Origin: Ehretia macrophylla
Taxonomy: Eukaryota; Streptophyta; Magnoliopsida; Boraginales; Ehretiaceae
Length of the DNA stretch: 64,000 nt
Assembly (NCBI GenBank): GCA_037974665.1
Contig: CM075764.1
Coordinates: 79,500,325 to 79,564,324, forward strand
Direction of reading: 5' to 3'
The position numbers and the translations under genes were made by a program. The notes under the pieces were generated by a model, which saw nothing but the letters and a program-made list of their open reading frames with translations, was not told where the DNA came from and did no database searches. Of the stretch, positions 1 to 13,100 are shown piece by piece (position 1 is the first letter of the stretch; each line of letters opens with the position of its first letter).

Positions 1-1020
1 AGGGCATTTTAGTCATTTTACTTAGTAGGCCAAGGACAAAGAACCTCATTCATAATTTTATTAATTTACATGAAGTGCAACCCTAACTCTTTAGTAGAAT
101 GAGTTAAAGTTAAAATGGTTAAAGTACAGCTAGTGACTAGCAAGGGTAGTTTGGTCATTTTGAAGCCACAACAGTTATGTCTTCGGTCCCTCTCCTATCC
201 ACTTTCCTTTTGTGGTGTACTACCTTTTTACTAAGCTTGGCATTTGAGTATTTGTATAGTTATTAAGTGTGGTTTCCTATTTGGGAAGTTCTAGTAGCAT
301 TTGGAAGTTAAGACATTAACACAAAGAACATTCTTTGGACAATAATGTTTGTCCCAGCACAGAATATCTTAACAGATGCATGCTTGGCATACATAAGCGT
401 GTGGTTGACACATTCCAGTATGGGAGGGGAAAGGATAGGCATGTGGGGCTAAGTTTGTTAGACGGAGAAGATAATTCTTGATTTAAATTAAGAAGATAAT
501 AAAAATTATTTTCAGATAATTTAAGATATTCGAGAATCATCTCCTAAGTTAACTAAAACTCTTCCTTCTCTCATCCTCTCTAATACACGGCTATACCACT
601 AGCCTATACACACAACACCACACGACACACATAGATATACACACTAGAGCATTCGGCTATTGCAAGAAAAAAGGGCAGAGATAAATCTTCCACCGATTTT
701 ACACACCACTCGCTAGAATCGAGAAATAGAGGAGAAGACTCAATGAATCGTGTTCTTGAGGGTATTCTCGAGCCTTGGACATATTTTTCACCCTTGGTCA
801 GTCTATTCAACTCGTTTGTGTTAAGATCTTAGGCCAACACGTGAAGGTATAGCAACTATACTTTGATTTTGCACATTATTTCGATTGCTATAATATTTTA
901 TTGCGTAGATTTATGGTTTAAATTTTATGAATGCCTACATATGTTTTTATATGTCATATGATTCTGAAAATATGTCTGCCCTAGGCTAGATTTCATAAAC
1001 CATCAAGAATGTGCATTGAC
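1..1020. other. AT-rich flank, no gene recognised
   Basis: No reading frame here resembles a known protein, and no terminal repeats were found. The open frames (for example 316-540 and 604-810 on the minus strand) are short and low in complexity. A CA-rich stretch lies near 605-650. The segment runs into the decayed copia remnant that follows, so it may be an older part of that element. Confidence 0.3.
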
Positions 1021-1039
1021 CAATCAAGCCAAGTGCATA

Positions 1040-4000
1040 AAATAACTATTCAAGAAATTTGGACTTGATAAAATGAAAGATATCAGGACTTCAATGGACG
1101 CATCAACCAAGCTCAACAAATATGAGAAAAGGTAAATAGGTTGATGAAAAAAAAGTATAGAGATATGGTTGATAATATATTATATCAATTACCTCTAGAA
1201 CTGATATATAATGGTTGTGTGCTTCAATCTTGATCTAAACATTTGATTAAAGTATTAAAACAAAAATCTTAAATGTTTCTCCATCACATTATTAAATGAT
1301 TATCATGACTTATGATGGACTTATGTATTCTTGAACATACATGATCTTATCTCCATTTAGAATGCATATTGATTTATTATAGATCATCATACATGATCAT
1401 GCATTAGAATATTTGGTTTTAGCATGCTTTTGTATGCTTATATGAAAATAAAATATACATGCTTGAGATGAAAAATCTATTTGTAAAGCCTTGGTTGTAA
1501 GATTGTGACATGTGCTCGTATAGAGATAAATACTTTAAAAAGATAAATGCTATTGAACATACATACCATTGCCTACTCTAAATTATCTCTCATGACTTTT
1601 GATGAATCTCTTAAACCAAAACTTGTGTTTTTTCATAAATTGGATTTGCTCATATCTTTCCTTTATGAGTGTTCTTACTTCTTGCTCCTTAACCTTACTT
1701 ATTGTATATTGATGATGAAAAAAGGAGAAAAATACGTGATTTTGATGTGGATGAAATGACAAAAGAAAAAAAAGGAAATGAATATGAAAATATGATTATT
1801 GATGAATGGAAATGATGAATGCCTTGATCTTGTGAAAGAGAGAAAAAAGATTGTAGTGCTATGAATTTGATATATGCTTTGGTTGAATCCAAAAGAGGAG
1901 AAAGACGCATGGAGTGATAGCATTGCATAAAAAGGAGTAGAAATTTTAAGAAAAAAAATATATGCTTTATCCTTAATATGCCAAAGAGAGAAATAGAGAA
2001 GGACACTCATATGTTTAAATGTTTAATTCTTTTCACAATACTTATGCATATTACCTTTATACCTCCTTATGCATGATTAATAAAAGAAACAAGTTTATGG
2101 ATATTAATGTAAAATTTTGGATTAAACTTGTTTGAATGCATAATGTGATAGAGAGTCATGCCTTGAAGACTCCACATTTGTGCTATAATATGCTTAAATA
2201 AAATGTTGCTTTGGTTACAACTTATTGTTATTTGTCATCATTAAAAGGGAAAGATTGTTGACTTTATACCTAAATGTATGATTTTGATGATAAATTTTTG
2301 TGTTTATTTGGATTTGTGAAGTATGGTTGATTTAATATGTCTATACAGTTAATTTACACTTGGTGACTCTTGTAGATAAATTGTATATATTTGTTTGAGT
2401 CAAATATTGATTGGTTGCATATCTTGCAGGGAGAAGATAATTGTATTGATCAAATGAACATGCAAGTATAAAGAAAGACGATAGACAATCGTGAGTAATT
2501 GGATTTATCAAGTCTGTTAAACATAAATATCACACATATGTGTAGGCTTTTGTGAATTAAATGAATATATCTTTGTGAGCCAATTTGAAGTTGAAAGTTT
2601 GGCTTTTGTGGATTACATGTCATTATGAGCCAAATATATCATGAATGTTGGTGTTGTATGAGAAAAAGAATCTTGTATGAAAGAAAATAATGTGATTGAT
2701 CATAGAAGAGTTACAAGATTGAGAAGAATTGAAGAATGCAATTATCTAGATCACCACAAGCATAGAGAAATGAAGTTTTGAAGAGTTGAAGAAGTGAATA
2801 TCTTGAAGATCAAGACTTAAAGATGATGTGGTAACATGATGAAGAAGAGGAGACATAAGAGGAAGTGGCTTGAATTTTGTCATTTGCTTTATATTTGCAT
2901 TTGTATGGTATAAACTCTTGGTAATCTTTCATCATAGTTTTGAAAAGGCTTTTGAAAGATTAATTGGGTTGAAACATCTTTTGAAGTAGTACTCTTAAAA
3001 GGTTTAAATATTTTATTGTTAAAAGATTAAAACTCGGGTGAAATTTTGTTTTAAACTCTTGAATTGCAAAAATCAGTTTTATTCTTTCATCAAGGGTTTA
3101 GAATTATTTTAAGATGTTAAGATGGTTAATTTTTTTTTTTTTTGAAGAAGAAGAAGTGTAATTCTTAAAAGTTTTAAATGTTTTCATTTTCAAAAGATTG
3201 GATTTCAAAATGAATTGGGCTCAAAACTTCACAAATCTAACCCCCACCAGATAAGCAGGCTAGCCCACTTGGCACCGCTAAAATGATGAGAATAATCGCG
3301 AGTTGTTGCCAACGAAAGGCCCAATAGTTGACCGACAATGTCCTTATTTAAAAATATAGTCGTTTTTTAACGTTATAAGCTTGCCTATTTATATGAAATC
3401 TTACCCATTTTGTAATAGACCTCTTCTACACCATTTCTGTTGATCCTAAGCTTATGTTGTTGATTTATTCCATCAAATAACACCGAGCTTGAACTTACAT
3501 TTGCATATCTATTGAGCATTCAAAATATTTGATTTGTATTATCTACTCATTGAGTAGTCTATCTTTGTGCCTATCTTTTTATACTCAATCTTTGTGTTAT
3601 TTTACACTCTTGGGCTGTAGATTAGGATTGAGAGAATCCTTGTAAAGAGAAGAGTGTAGGAAATTTTTTTGTGGGACTCAAATGATAGAGGTTGTAGGTT
3701 TAAATTCTTACCTACATATGAAGAGACTTTGATTGATCTCTTATGGACTCAAGGGATTGTTGTGACTTTGATTGATCTCTTATGGACTCAAGGGATTGTT
3801 GTAGTCAATTCTTAACTTTACCTAATTTAAAGAAGCTTGTATATCTCTTGTGGAGTCAAGAGAAGATTGTAAAGTTCGTTTGTGTTTCACCAACATTTGA
3901 AGAAACATCTTAGTGGAGTTTTGACAAATCTTAAGGAAGGAAGTCCTTAGGTGGTGGATTAAACCATTGGGAGTGTGAACTATTTAAACATCATTGCATT

Positions 4001-4130
4001 TGATTATTCCTCCTCATACTCACTTTACTTTCACATATATTGCATATCTTATGTTTGATATATTACACAACTCACACTATTATATGTCTTGCACACAAAA
4101 TGTTTGATAAATTTTCTAAGTGATTACTAG
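1040..4130 (+). mobile_element. Decayed Ty1/copia remnant (SIRE/Maximus-like)
   Basis: At about 1050-1190 the + strand still reads like the end of a copia reverse transcriptase and start of RNase H, with a stretch similar to FGLDKMKDIRTSMDASTKL that in this family precedes the YRGMVGSLLY block. Farther on, at 2238-2255, is a purine-rich tract followed at 2256 by TGTTG and a 'TTTTGATGATAAA' type LTR opening, which is typical of SIRE/Maximus LTRs. The likely LTR runs on to about 4.1 kb; its right edge was not fixed. The element is old and heavily broken, with no open frame left. The family call rests on motif memory, not on a search. Confidence 0.45.
3725..3802. repeat. 39-bp perfect tandem duplication
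   Basis: Two adjacent copies of a 39-bp unit starting GACTTTGATTGATCTC lie at 3725-3763 and 3764-3802, with no difference seen. It sits inside the putative copia LTR. Identity between the copies points to a recent slippage or duplication event. Confidence 0.9.
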
Positions 4131-4638
4131 CAGTGGTAGAAGCTAGTCGCCAGAATCGAACTTCCGGGCTGGAAGGCTTTCTTATGGCTTCTTGTTCCAG
4201 CCGAGTTCTCCCTTTGTCTCATGGTGCGTCCAATAAAGGGTATCACTAATAACCTGGTCTTTATTTCGATGAGACCTTTAGTCCGATAGTTAAATCGTAT
4301 ACTATCCGAATAGTTCTTTCTGTGGTTGTCTATCATAATTGTTCGGTTCATCAACTTGATGTGATCAATTTTTTCTTCATGGTTATTTCTCTGAACAAGT
4401 CTATATGCAACAAACTCTTGTGTTGTTTTATTTCAAAAATTTAAAGCAGTGATTTGCTCCCTTAATCCTAATTTACCCATCTCTCCCTCTTAGGATTATT
4501 TGGACCGATAGATTGGTTATCATTGTAAGTGAAAGATTATTGGAGATATACTCATCAAGCTAATCATGTAATAAACAATCCTTGTAACATGGTTTTGATC
4601 TAATAAAAGTACCCATCTGGCGTTTCCTTTAACTTTTA

Positions 4639-5071
4639 GGCTCCGTTTGCTTGCCGTAGAATATTTTTTTGAAAAATATTTTCCTAGTTTTCCGGTGTTT
4701 GGTAATATCGAAAAATTGGTCAACTGAAAAATATTTTTCAGTAAAAAATGGTGGCTACTTTTTTCTAATTTTTCGGTGTTTGGTAACACCAAAAAATTGA
4801 TCAACTAGAAAATATTTTTCAGTCAAATATTATGGCTAGTATAAAGTTTGAGGAAATATTTTCATATGCTTTGGGATAAGAAAATATTTTCCGGAACTCA
4901 AACACTAGAAAATATTTTTCAGTATTTTATTTTTCAGGAAAATATTTTTTCCCAACAAGTTATTTTACGACAAACGAATGGAGCCCGAAAAATATTTTAT
5001 TTTCCAACAAAATATTTTTCTCTGAAAATATTTTACACAAGCAAGTTATTTTACGGCAAATAAACAGAGCC
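4639..5071. mobile_element. Tourist-like (PIF/Harbinger) MITE, copy 1
   Basis: The element starts GGCTCCGTTTGCTTGCCGT and ends with an imperfect inverted match, ACGGCAAATAAACAGAGCC. It is flanked on both sides by TTA (4636-4638 and 5072-5074), the 3-bp target duplication used by PIF/Harbinger elements. It is 433 bp with no coding capacity. The inside is rich in AAAATATTTT-like inverted motifs, so it can fold strongly. A second member lies in intron 7 of the SET gene at 23566-24060. Confidence 0.85.
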
Positions 5072-5074
5072 TTA

Positions 5075-7571
5075 TATGCTTGTTCATTTCCCTAGTTGCA
5101 AGTTATGTATAATTGATAAAGCGCTTGTACATGTTAGTATATGGTCAAATAATAAGAGTTATGGTTGATGAGAACTGACACCTAAGACATTCTTAAAACT
5201 TGTCTTAGGTCGAAAGATTCATCGAGATTGGACATTATGAATCCCTTAAGGTGGGCATGTAGTTAATCCTGCCTAGGTTGATCTTATCAACTAGTGACAT
5301 GAGATGTCAAGACTAATATATACATGGGTACGCATAGAGATACGTACACCGAACATGGTCTGCCGAGAACTCTTAATGTGGGCTTTATCTGCCTAAGTCA
5401 ATAGTAGGTTCTCAGGTTATAGTTATGCAAGGCACTCCTTCGACTTAAGGATGCCATAATTGCTTGAAGGTAACTCACTAACTTTGACCTTGGACAAAAG
5501 GGAGGAAGATAAGATCTATTTGAATAAGGATCGGATGCAGTCAAATACTTGCAAAACTAATGAGTATCGTTGCAAAAATTCACTACTCTAGATGAGAGAA
5601 AAAATATCATATGTTGTTTTATAGAGATGTTGACATAAGATTTGTAACATTTGGATCATACAAAGAAGGTCAACATTGTGTTCTTATTTTAAAAATGAGA
5701 AGATTAAATAATGAAAGGATCCAAATTTTCAACAAGTGGACCAAAGAGGGGATGATCTTCCATTTGACAATAAGATCAACCCTCGGGAAATTCTACAATC
5801 CGGGGTGCGATAAACGGGGAGGGAGCAGAGGGCGATACTTGGTAGTAGGTCCCGCTTCAAGTTAGCATTTTAGAATTATGATAAAGCAAAATAAGTAGTT
5901 AAATGACATTTACGCCCCTGAATAAAGGAATTAGACAATTAATACGTTCTAAGTGATTTTGACTCGCAAACCAATATAAAATGCACACATGTCAATGCGA
6001 AAAGAGTAGAGCATTTCAGAATCAGATTGTCCATTATACCCTCATGAAAAATGATCGGAAAAGCCTTAATAATCATCATAAATATAACATTGAAATGACC
6101 AAAATGGGTAAATAATAAAATAAGAATTTTGTGTAAAAAGACGAAAAGACCCTTGACATAAAGTGGAATTGTGAGAGAAGATGAAATTATCCTTAGGTAT
6201 CGAAAATTATTGAAATAAGTTTCGAATTGCGCACGTGTGTTGTATCTTCATAACGTAAAAATGTTGAAAAAGATAACCAAAAAACAAATGTAAGATAATA
6301 TTTTACCTTAATTTTACATTAACAAGATCATTTGTCGAAGATGAAGTGATACGGGCAAGAATTTGTATGTTAAAAAATGAAGAAGAAAGAACAAAAAACT
6401 TGTAATTGAAATTATTTTTTTCGTAATCGAGTCCCTATATACCGTAAATTTGAACATGGTTAAATAGACAATAAAAATAGGTTGACATAGAAATTCTCCT
6501 TTCTTACATCATATTTTATTTGATTTGTCATGTTAAATGAAGAAGAAAGGAAAAAGAGGTGAGTATTGAAGTAAAGTATGTCTGAGAAGCTTTGTCATAA
6601 TCCAATTCAAATAAGGGTATAAACGTAATTTCGTGTTTTGAAAGATTTTTTGTGTCAAGGATAATTTAGTAAATGAATTCTCTTTTTTCGTGTTTATGAT
6701 TATGTAATATTGGTCTTTTGATTTACCAGTCTCGGATCTGGATTGATTTGATTAATGTTATATATGGCTTGATTTATTTATTTTCTAATTACCTGTCATT
6801 CTATTATACTTGTAGTTAATAATTTGATCGGTATTCTTTTCTGCCATATATTCATCCTTTAATAGTGAATTTACTGGTTGTACCGTAGTTTCTATGAAAT
6901 TATAGGTTGTACCATAATTTCTACATTTGAAATTATTAATTGCTATTTTTAGTTAATTAGCCTAGTCACTTATGATTGTGTGGACAAATCTATACTCTGG
7001 CTAGATAAATGACACGTGGATAGAATTGTACCTATAGTCAAGGCTAGACCGGTAATTGACTAGACTTAGATAATTAATCAGATTAAGAGCTTGCAGCCTA
7101 ATCCCAATATTAAATTAGAGAATCCTATTTCGTAGCCTAGATCATTTGCCTTAGTACTAATCCGAGCTTTAGAATATTTTTCCGTATTTGTAATCCCAAA
7201 TCTAGATTAATTACATTTCTTTCTTTATTTTATTTAATCCAAACCCAAAAATCTATCATGTTTTTCTTTTCAACACTCACTTTAGGCACGTTCACACACT
7301 TGCACCGAAATATCCTTAGGAGCCTCTTTGTGGATTCGACTTCGCACTCAAGCACACTACACTGCATTGATTCGTGCACTTGCGGATTTAAACTTGGTTA
7401 ATTTTGCACTCATTTTATACACCGACCGAGTTATGATCAACGAGACTCCTCTGCCTTTGTCTTTGAATCCTTAATAAACATGGCTAGGTTTGCTATTGCT
7501 TATTCTCTTGATAGATTAGCCAAAAAAAAGCTTCAAGACTAGCAACGAATATTGTGCACCAAGATGAACAT
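5075..7571. other. AT-rich intergenic stretch, no gene seen
   Basis: No credible coding region was found. An ORF at 5611-5865 (+) is without recognisable motifs. The part at about 6390-6690 is repeated in diverged form at about 12460-12950. The part at about 7280-7450 is less AT-rich and looks like old LTR-type sequence, but no edges or paired copy were found. Confidence 0.4.
6390..6690 (+). repeat. Diverged direct repeat, copy 1
   Basis: Shares several blocks with 12460-12950, including CGTAATCGAGTCCCTATATA, a block reading CAATAAAAATAGGTTGACAT, and a later ATAAGGGTNTAAANGTAATTT block. Order and spacing of the blocks differ partly between copies. The family is unknown. The two copies lie on either side of the LTR element at 7572-12389. 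Confidence 0.6.
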
Positions 7572-7881
7572 TGTAACGGCCCGATCCCTCATGAGACCGG
7601 AGCCGCGATCCAAAACCCCATGGCACGAAAAACGAGAGAAAACAGGTGGAGCTTCCTCACGCGCGAGACATGAAATGCACATTCCAACAATGAACGAATA
7701 TATTATAGACAGTATTATTCAGGGGAAAAATATCAAATTCAGAAAATAAAGCAGTTTAAAATTTTATTTGGGCTCACTGTAAACATAAATTTTTAAGCAA
7801 ATAAAGGTCATATAAGGACATTTATGCAATTATGATAATTAAATATAATAAATAAAAGTCTCTCTGGGCTTGGGCGTTATA
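7572..7881 (-). repeat. 3' LTR (short form) of the LARD-like element
   Basis: About 310 bp, matching both ends of the 3.6-kb LTR at 8780-12389. It is followed on the plus strand by the complement of a purine tract (7882-7893), which marks it as the 3' LTR of a minus-strand element. Confidence 0.75.
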
Positions 7882-8765
7882 TTCTCTCTCCTTAAACAAA
7901 TTGCGCCCTCGCAAGTTCTTATTCAATAACTCTATCTCGGAAAACTACCAATCATGATTGATGAAAATCAATACCACCATGTATTCCAATGAGAATACCA
8001 AGAAGAACTCGCCCAAAACATTCCAAGAAATAGCTCTGAAGAAATTTCGATATGAATACAAAAGGATATGCCAGAGAGAAATCCCAAATAAGAGTACCAA
8101 ATAAAGGCAGTATGAACACCAAATAAAGGCTCCAATAAAGTAATCCAATTTAGAGTCCCACATATGGTTATCGAGTAAGAAGTCCAAAGAAAATACCAGT
8201 TAGAACTCCAAGTGAGAATCCCGAAAGAAAATACCAAGAACATACCAATCAGTGTTATCGAGGGTTGAGTATCAAGTCTCGAGCAACAAATATCATCCTC
8301 TATTCACCATAAACCACTGATCATTTGACCTGCTTTTGCTAGTCCACTTCTGAGGAGGTCCGCTACTAGCCGACTCTTTCAGGGGGAGAAGATTACTTAC
8401 CATTTTCAATGGGTAATATATATATGTATGTAAATGGAAAGCATATAAGGTACATATGTGAACAAGTATAATACAGAAGGCACTTATAGTCATATATTCA
8501 TACACCTAACATGTTCTTCATATTTCACATAAGCAATCCACCTAGAAACACATTTTTATTCAAGTTACACATAATCACATAGCTATATATATATAACACA
8601 ATCTTCATATTTCACACAAATGTATCACATATGAACACATTTCACTCAAACAAGCACAGGCCTACAGGCAAGCACATACCTAATCAAAGCATGCTTCACA
8701 TGCACGCACTCGGGGTTTACTACCCCAACAGACTGAGGACCCTGTCCTGGCTAAGAACTAACTAA

Positions 8766-8779
8766 GCTCTGATACCACC
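8766..8779 (-). other. Primer binding site of the LARD-like element
   Basis: Reads on the minus strand as GGTGGTATCAGAGC, which matches the 3' end complement of initiator Met tRNA as used by many plant LTR elements. It is placed directly after the 5' LTR. Confidence 0.75.
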
Positions 8780-11700
8780 TATAATGGCTCGATTCCTCAT
8801 GAGACCGGAGCCCGATCCAAAACCCCATGGCACAAAAAATGAGGGAAAACGAGCGGAGTTTTTTCTATTTTTAGGCCTAACTGGTTACCTGTAAACAAAA
8901 GATAAACCACATTCTCAACAACATACTCCACTTCAACTCCACAACTTCTCCCAGCTTCAAGGTCATCCAAGCTTTAAGCAAGACATAGTAAACACACAAG
9001 CATGCATTTTGACAACCCTTGAAATTCTATGTTTTAAATCCGCTTATCATACCATTCTAATATTCTCTGTCTATCTTTCTTATATTTTAAGTCTTGTAAC
9101 CATTCACCTTTAAACCACACAAGCAAGCAGTTAACCAAGCAATAGGGTAAAACTTTAAAGTTATTATATGCCATATTTCACTATCTAACTATACAAGACT
9201 CTACATTCATTTACAATCCTTCAAAGCAAACTCAAATACATATAGGACCAAAGTCTCAAAATGGATTACAGGCCAAGCTTTACAATCACGCTACATAAAT
9301 CACATACAATGCAACCAAATAAAGCTATTATTCACTCAAGATGATTCTTGAGCCTTCTCTTTCTCAAGCTTTGAGGACATCGAACCTGAGATGATTAGAA
9401 AGATGGGTGAGCATACAACACATGTATACTTAGTGAGGGAGGGAAACAGTTAACAAGGAAGTTTTCAAAAGTATTTTCGTGCAATGCAATAGTTAGTCAC
9501 AGAAGATAGCAATTAAACAATTAAGAATCAATTAAACTATGAAATACCACATATTTAAAAAGGATACAATGTGATATCCCTTATCACTCCAACTCTTCAA
9601 ATCACGAACCACAAACTATGAACTCAATCTCGATATGCCGACATCCCAAACACCAATGGGTACTCTGGATGTACCCGATCCTATGACCCAACACCCCCTG
9701 GCAATCTCTGGACCAAGCGAGTGAGGGAATAGCAGACGGAGCTAAGACAACCAACACTGACAAGCCCGATGACACCCAGCGAGGCCATCGCGTCCGCCGC
9801 GACGATGAGGTTGCGCAACCATCGATACGAAACCACAAAAAGCAACAATAAAGCAATATAACAATAAAAACTAATAATTGCATAATGAGGGTCAACAAAG
9901 TAGGCTGCCTTCGCACGAAAGTTCCAATATACAAATAACAAACTAAACATTCATACTCTAAACAATAATCTTGAATCATTAAAACACAAGTAAAATGCAA
10001 ATAAAATGCGGTCCCTCACCTCTACCAAACTCAAAGATACAAGATTTGGTTTCAATCCGCTTCCAAATACCTTGGATCACCAACTATAGTATTGCTGAGG
10101 CTCTAAAACATTTCATAACTTCCTAGACGACATTAACTACATTAACATTTAACAAATTAACCTTTAACTAACTTCAACTAGGCATTAAATCAAACACATT
10201 TCATACATACATGATTCTTTAAGCTAGATTACTACTCATCATTTTCAACTTTGCAACTACACATAAATCTTTAACTATACATGTAATAAAGGCTCAAAAG
10301 TTTGCTCTACATTATCTCTAGCTAGCATTTGATATATTAAATGCTTTATATAATCAATTAACAACAATATCAAAATTCTCTACAATAAGCTTAATTCAAT
10401 TAGATCACAAAAGAACCTCAAGCTAACATTTAACAAGGCAAATACATCACAACATTATCAAGGCTCAACCATTCAAACCAAGTCCTAAGTACCATTGCTT
10501 GCATTATCTTAACTAGTATGAGTTACATTCTTTTACATATTTGAATACACTTTAACTTCATGACTTGTAATAAGCTAATTCAATGCTCATTTACTTACAA
10601 TAGATTCCAAACATCTTTAGTCATCTTTACCCTTAATTAACTAACTTTAACTTATCCAATTATTGTACGACACATACTAAAGATCAAAGACCATTAAAAG
10701 ATTATTAAACACTATCTTTAAGCTTAAACAACAATTAAAATCTCAAAATTCCCAAACAACACAAAGGGCCGAATTGATGCATGCCACATTTTATGAAATC
10801 CTTGATCATTACATGGTTCATAACTCCCATGGACTCTAATTCTAATATAAAACATTTCATACAAGCATTATATCAAGCATATGAGCTACAATTCGTACCT
10901 TAAGCTACAAGCTTTGATTAAAATGATTTCAACCATATTAACACATAAAGCCTACGAAATATTGTTGTACTATGCCATGCATTTAGTGTATAGAAATAAG
11001 TAGATAGCTTAAAAGTTAACAATCTTTAACTAAAGCACTAGCCATTATTTTCTAACAGAATCTCTAACTTTACCAAACCAACTACCTATGCTATTGACTT
11101 CCAAATTCTGTGATTTTTATATATAAACGTAGCTCTTCGAGTGTAGATAACTTTAAAATCAAACGATGCCTAATTCAACGTTAAATTCCATGAGTTATAC
11201 CATTTTCCGTGCAACTACTCTAAACTACCCTGCACCAGCGATTTTAGGACACATTTAGGAAATGGCTAACTTGGAGGGTTAAAACGTTAGAATTAGCCTT
11301 AGCACCAGAAATACACATTTGTTCTAAACTGCCTAATCTAGTTATTACAAAAATTTCGTTAAGTTTCGAGCACGTTTACTAGGCCAAAAAAGTTTCGAAA
11401 GATAGGGGCAATGGACTGACCTGGAACAGAACACACACACACAAGCATATTTCTATATTTCTTGTCTATTTCCAAGTAAATAAGCTCCATTTCTTGCACA
11501 TAATACCATAGAATTCACTTGTGTATTTAAACAAACACCAAATCTACAATTCTAAAGCTTTGGTTCAAGTCTTTGTGAGCTATCAACATAGCATACAAGT
11601 TGAAGTTATACAAGAGAATCAAAGCCAAAGATTACCTTACACTCCAATCTAACCAACAATTCATGCTTATACAACTCAAGTATTCACAAGTTCTATTAAA

Positions 11701-12389
11701 TCAACTGGAATACATTGTAATAAAACACTTAATTCACTTGGTTGAGCTCAAAATTGTAAAACCCTAGCCAAAAAGCCCTCTACGGGTCTGCTACTGTTTA
11801 CTAGTTCCTTTCCTTTCTAATTTGCTAAGATGCTTTGACTTTATTACTATAATATCCAAGCATATGTACATATATAATATGGATAAATGGCCTAGCTTAA
11901 AGGGACCTCACGATTTGCTATGCTGCTATTGACCAAATTTTTTTTTCTTGTTTCAATCTAATGCTTTTACTTTGTTTAAGATATAACATAAGTATATGTA
12001 CAAATATTAATTGGACTAAAAGGCCTACTAATGGTTGGGCTTTAGTTAAATATAATTGGGTTATAAAAATTAAGTAAAAACCAATAGGAATACTAAAGGT
12101 CCAAAATAATAAACTATCACTATTCACTCGGAGGCACTAAAAATATTTATTTTCCTCACGTCGGGACATGAAATGTACATTCCAACAATGAATGAATATA
12201 TTATAGACGGTATTATTCAGGGGAAAAATATCAAATTCAGAAAATAAAATAGTTTAAAATTTTACCCGGACTCATTATAAACATAAATTTTTAAACAAAT
12301 AAAAGCAAATAAAGGTCAGATAAGGACATTTATGCAATTATGATAATTAAATATAATAAATAAAAGTCCCTCTGGACTCGGGCGTTACA
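8780..12389 (-). repeat. 5' LTR (long form) of the LARD-like element
   Basis: About 3.6 kb, bounded by the primer site complement at 8766-8779 and ending in GCGTTACA. A less AT-rich block at about 9640-9840 (with CGCGTCCGCCGCGACG) stands out and gives ORFs on the minus strand at 9602-10000, but these show no family motif. The same LTR family recurs at about 42543-44188. Confidence 0.7.
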
Positions 12390-12394
12390 ACCAT

Positions 12395-13100
12395 AACTTG
12401 CCACTTTGGTCAAATATCGATAAAACTAAAGTAATGAATGCAGATGACAATGTTTAAATAATCTTTAATTCAAAACATGGTTAAATAAGCAATAAAAATA
12501 GGTTGACATGGAGCATTCTGTGACATCATTTTTTTAGAAATGTAGCAATATTAAAGTACGTTAAGAATTACAGAGAGAACAAATAAGTTATAATTAGAGT
12601 TATTTTTCTCGTAATCGAGTCCCTATATATCGTAATTCCAGAAAAGACAATAAAAAATGGATTTGATAGAGTATTTTCTCACATCATAAATAGTTTTGTT
12701 GCGCAAAATTTAACAAGTGATATGCAAAAGCGTACCTTTGCAATTCTAGTCTCGTTTTTTATTCAAATTATTCGTTGTTCTCCACCAACTGATAGAATAG
12801 TAGAACGCCTAGAGCGTTGGAGTATTTATAAGTGAATAAATGGGTAGAAAATTGTGTCCTTTAACTCAAAATAAGGGTCTAAAAGTAATTTTATGTGTTG
12901 TAAGATCTTTGTTGCGAGGGTAATTTAATCATTAGATTATTTTGTGATCCCATGTCATATTAATCAAAAAATGATAATAAAGTAAATTAACATTCGTACA
13001 TTTAACGCGTGTAAACACTTATGTAGGTCCCACAATTTTATTACTCATAGGGTCATATTGATAATTTTGCACAAAAATAAAACAAAAAAAAAAAAAAGCA
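12395..13100. other. AT-rich spacer with diverged repeat copy 2
   Basis: Blocks at about 12460-12530, 12590-12680 and 12870-12950 resemble 6390-6690. A poly(A)-like run lies at 13080-13097. No coding region was seen. Confidence 0.5.

Larger units (their letters stand above)
7572..12389 (-). mobile_element. Non-autonomous LTR retroelement (LARD-like)
   Basis: Left and right ends share long similarity: the start of the repeat (CGATCC, CTCATGAGACCGGAG, CCAAAACCCCATGGCAC) occurs near 7580 and 8790, and the end (GTCCCTCTGGACTCGGGCGTTACA-like) near 7880 and 12389. Between them, the plus strand reads GCTCTGATACCACC just left of 8780, the complement of a TGGTATCAGAGC primer site. TTCTCTCTCCTT follows 7881, the complement of a polypurine tract. 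The element therefore runs on the minus strand. Flanks AACAT (7567-7571) and ACCAT (12390-12394) look like a 5-bp target duplication with one change. The 0.9-kb inside carries no pol or gag. It is a broken, moderately old fossil. Confidence 0.75.

Noticed and set aside
9602-10000. 132-codon open frame on the minus strand
   Set aside because: It lies in the GC-richer part of a non-coding LTR, with no family motif or codon pattern to support it.
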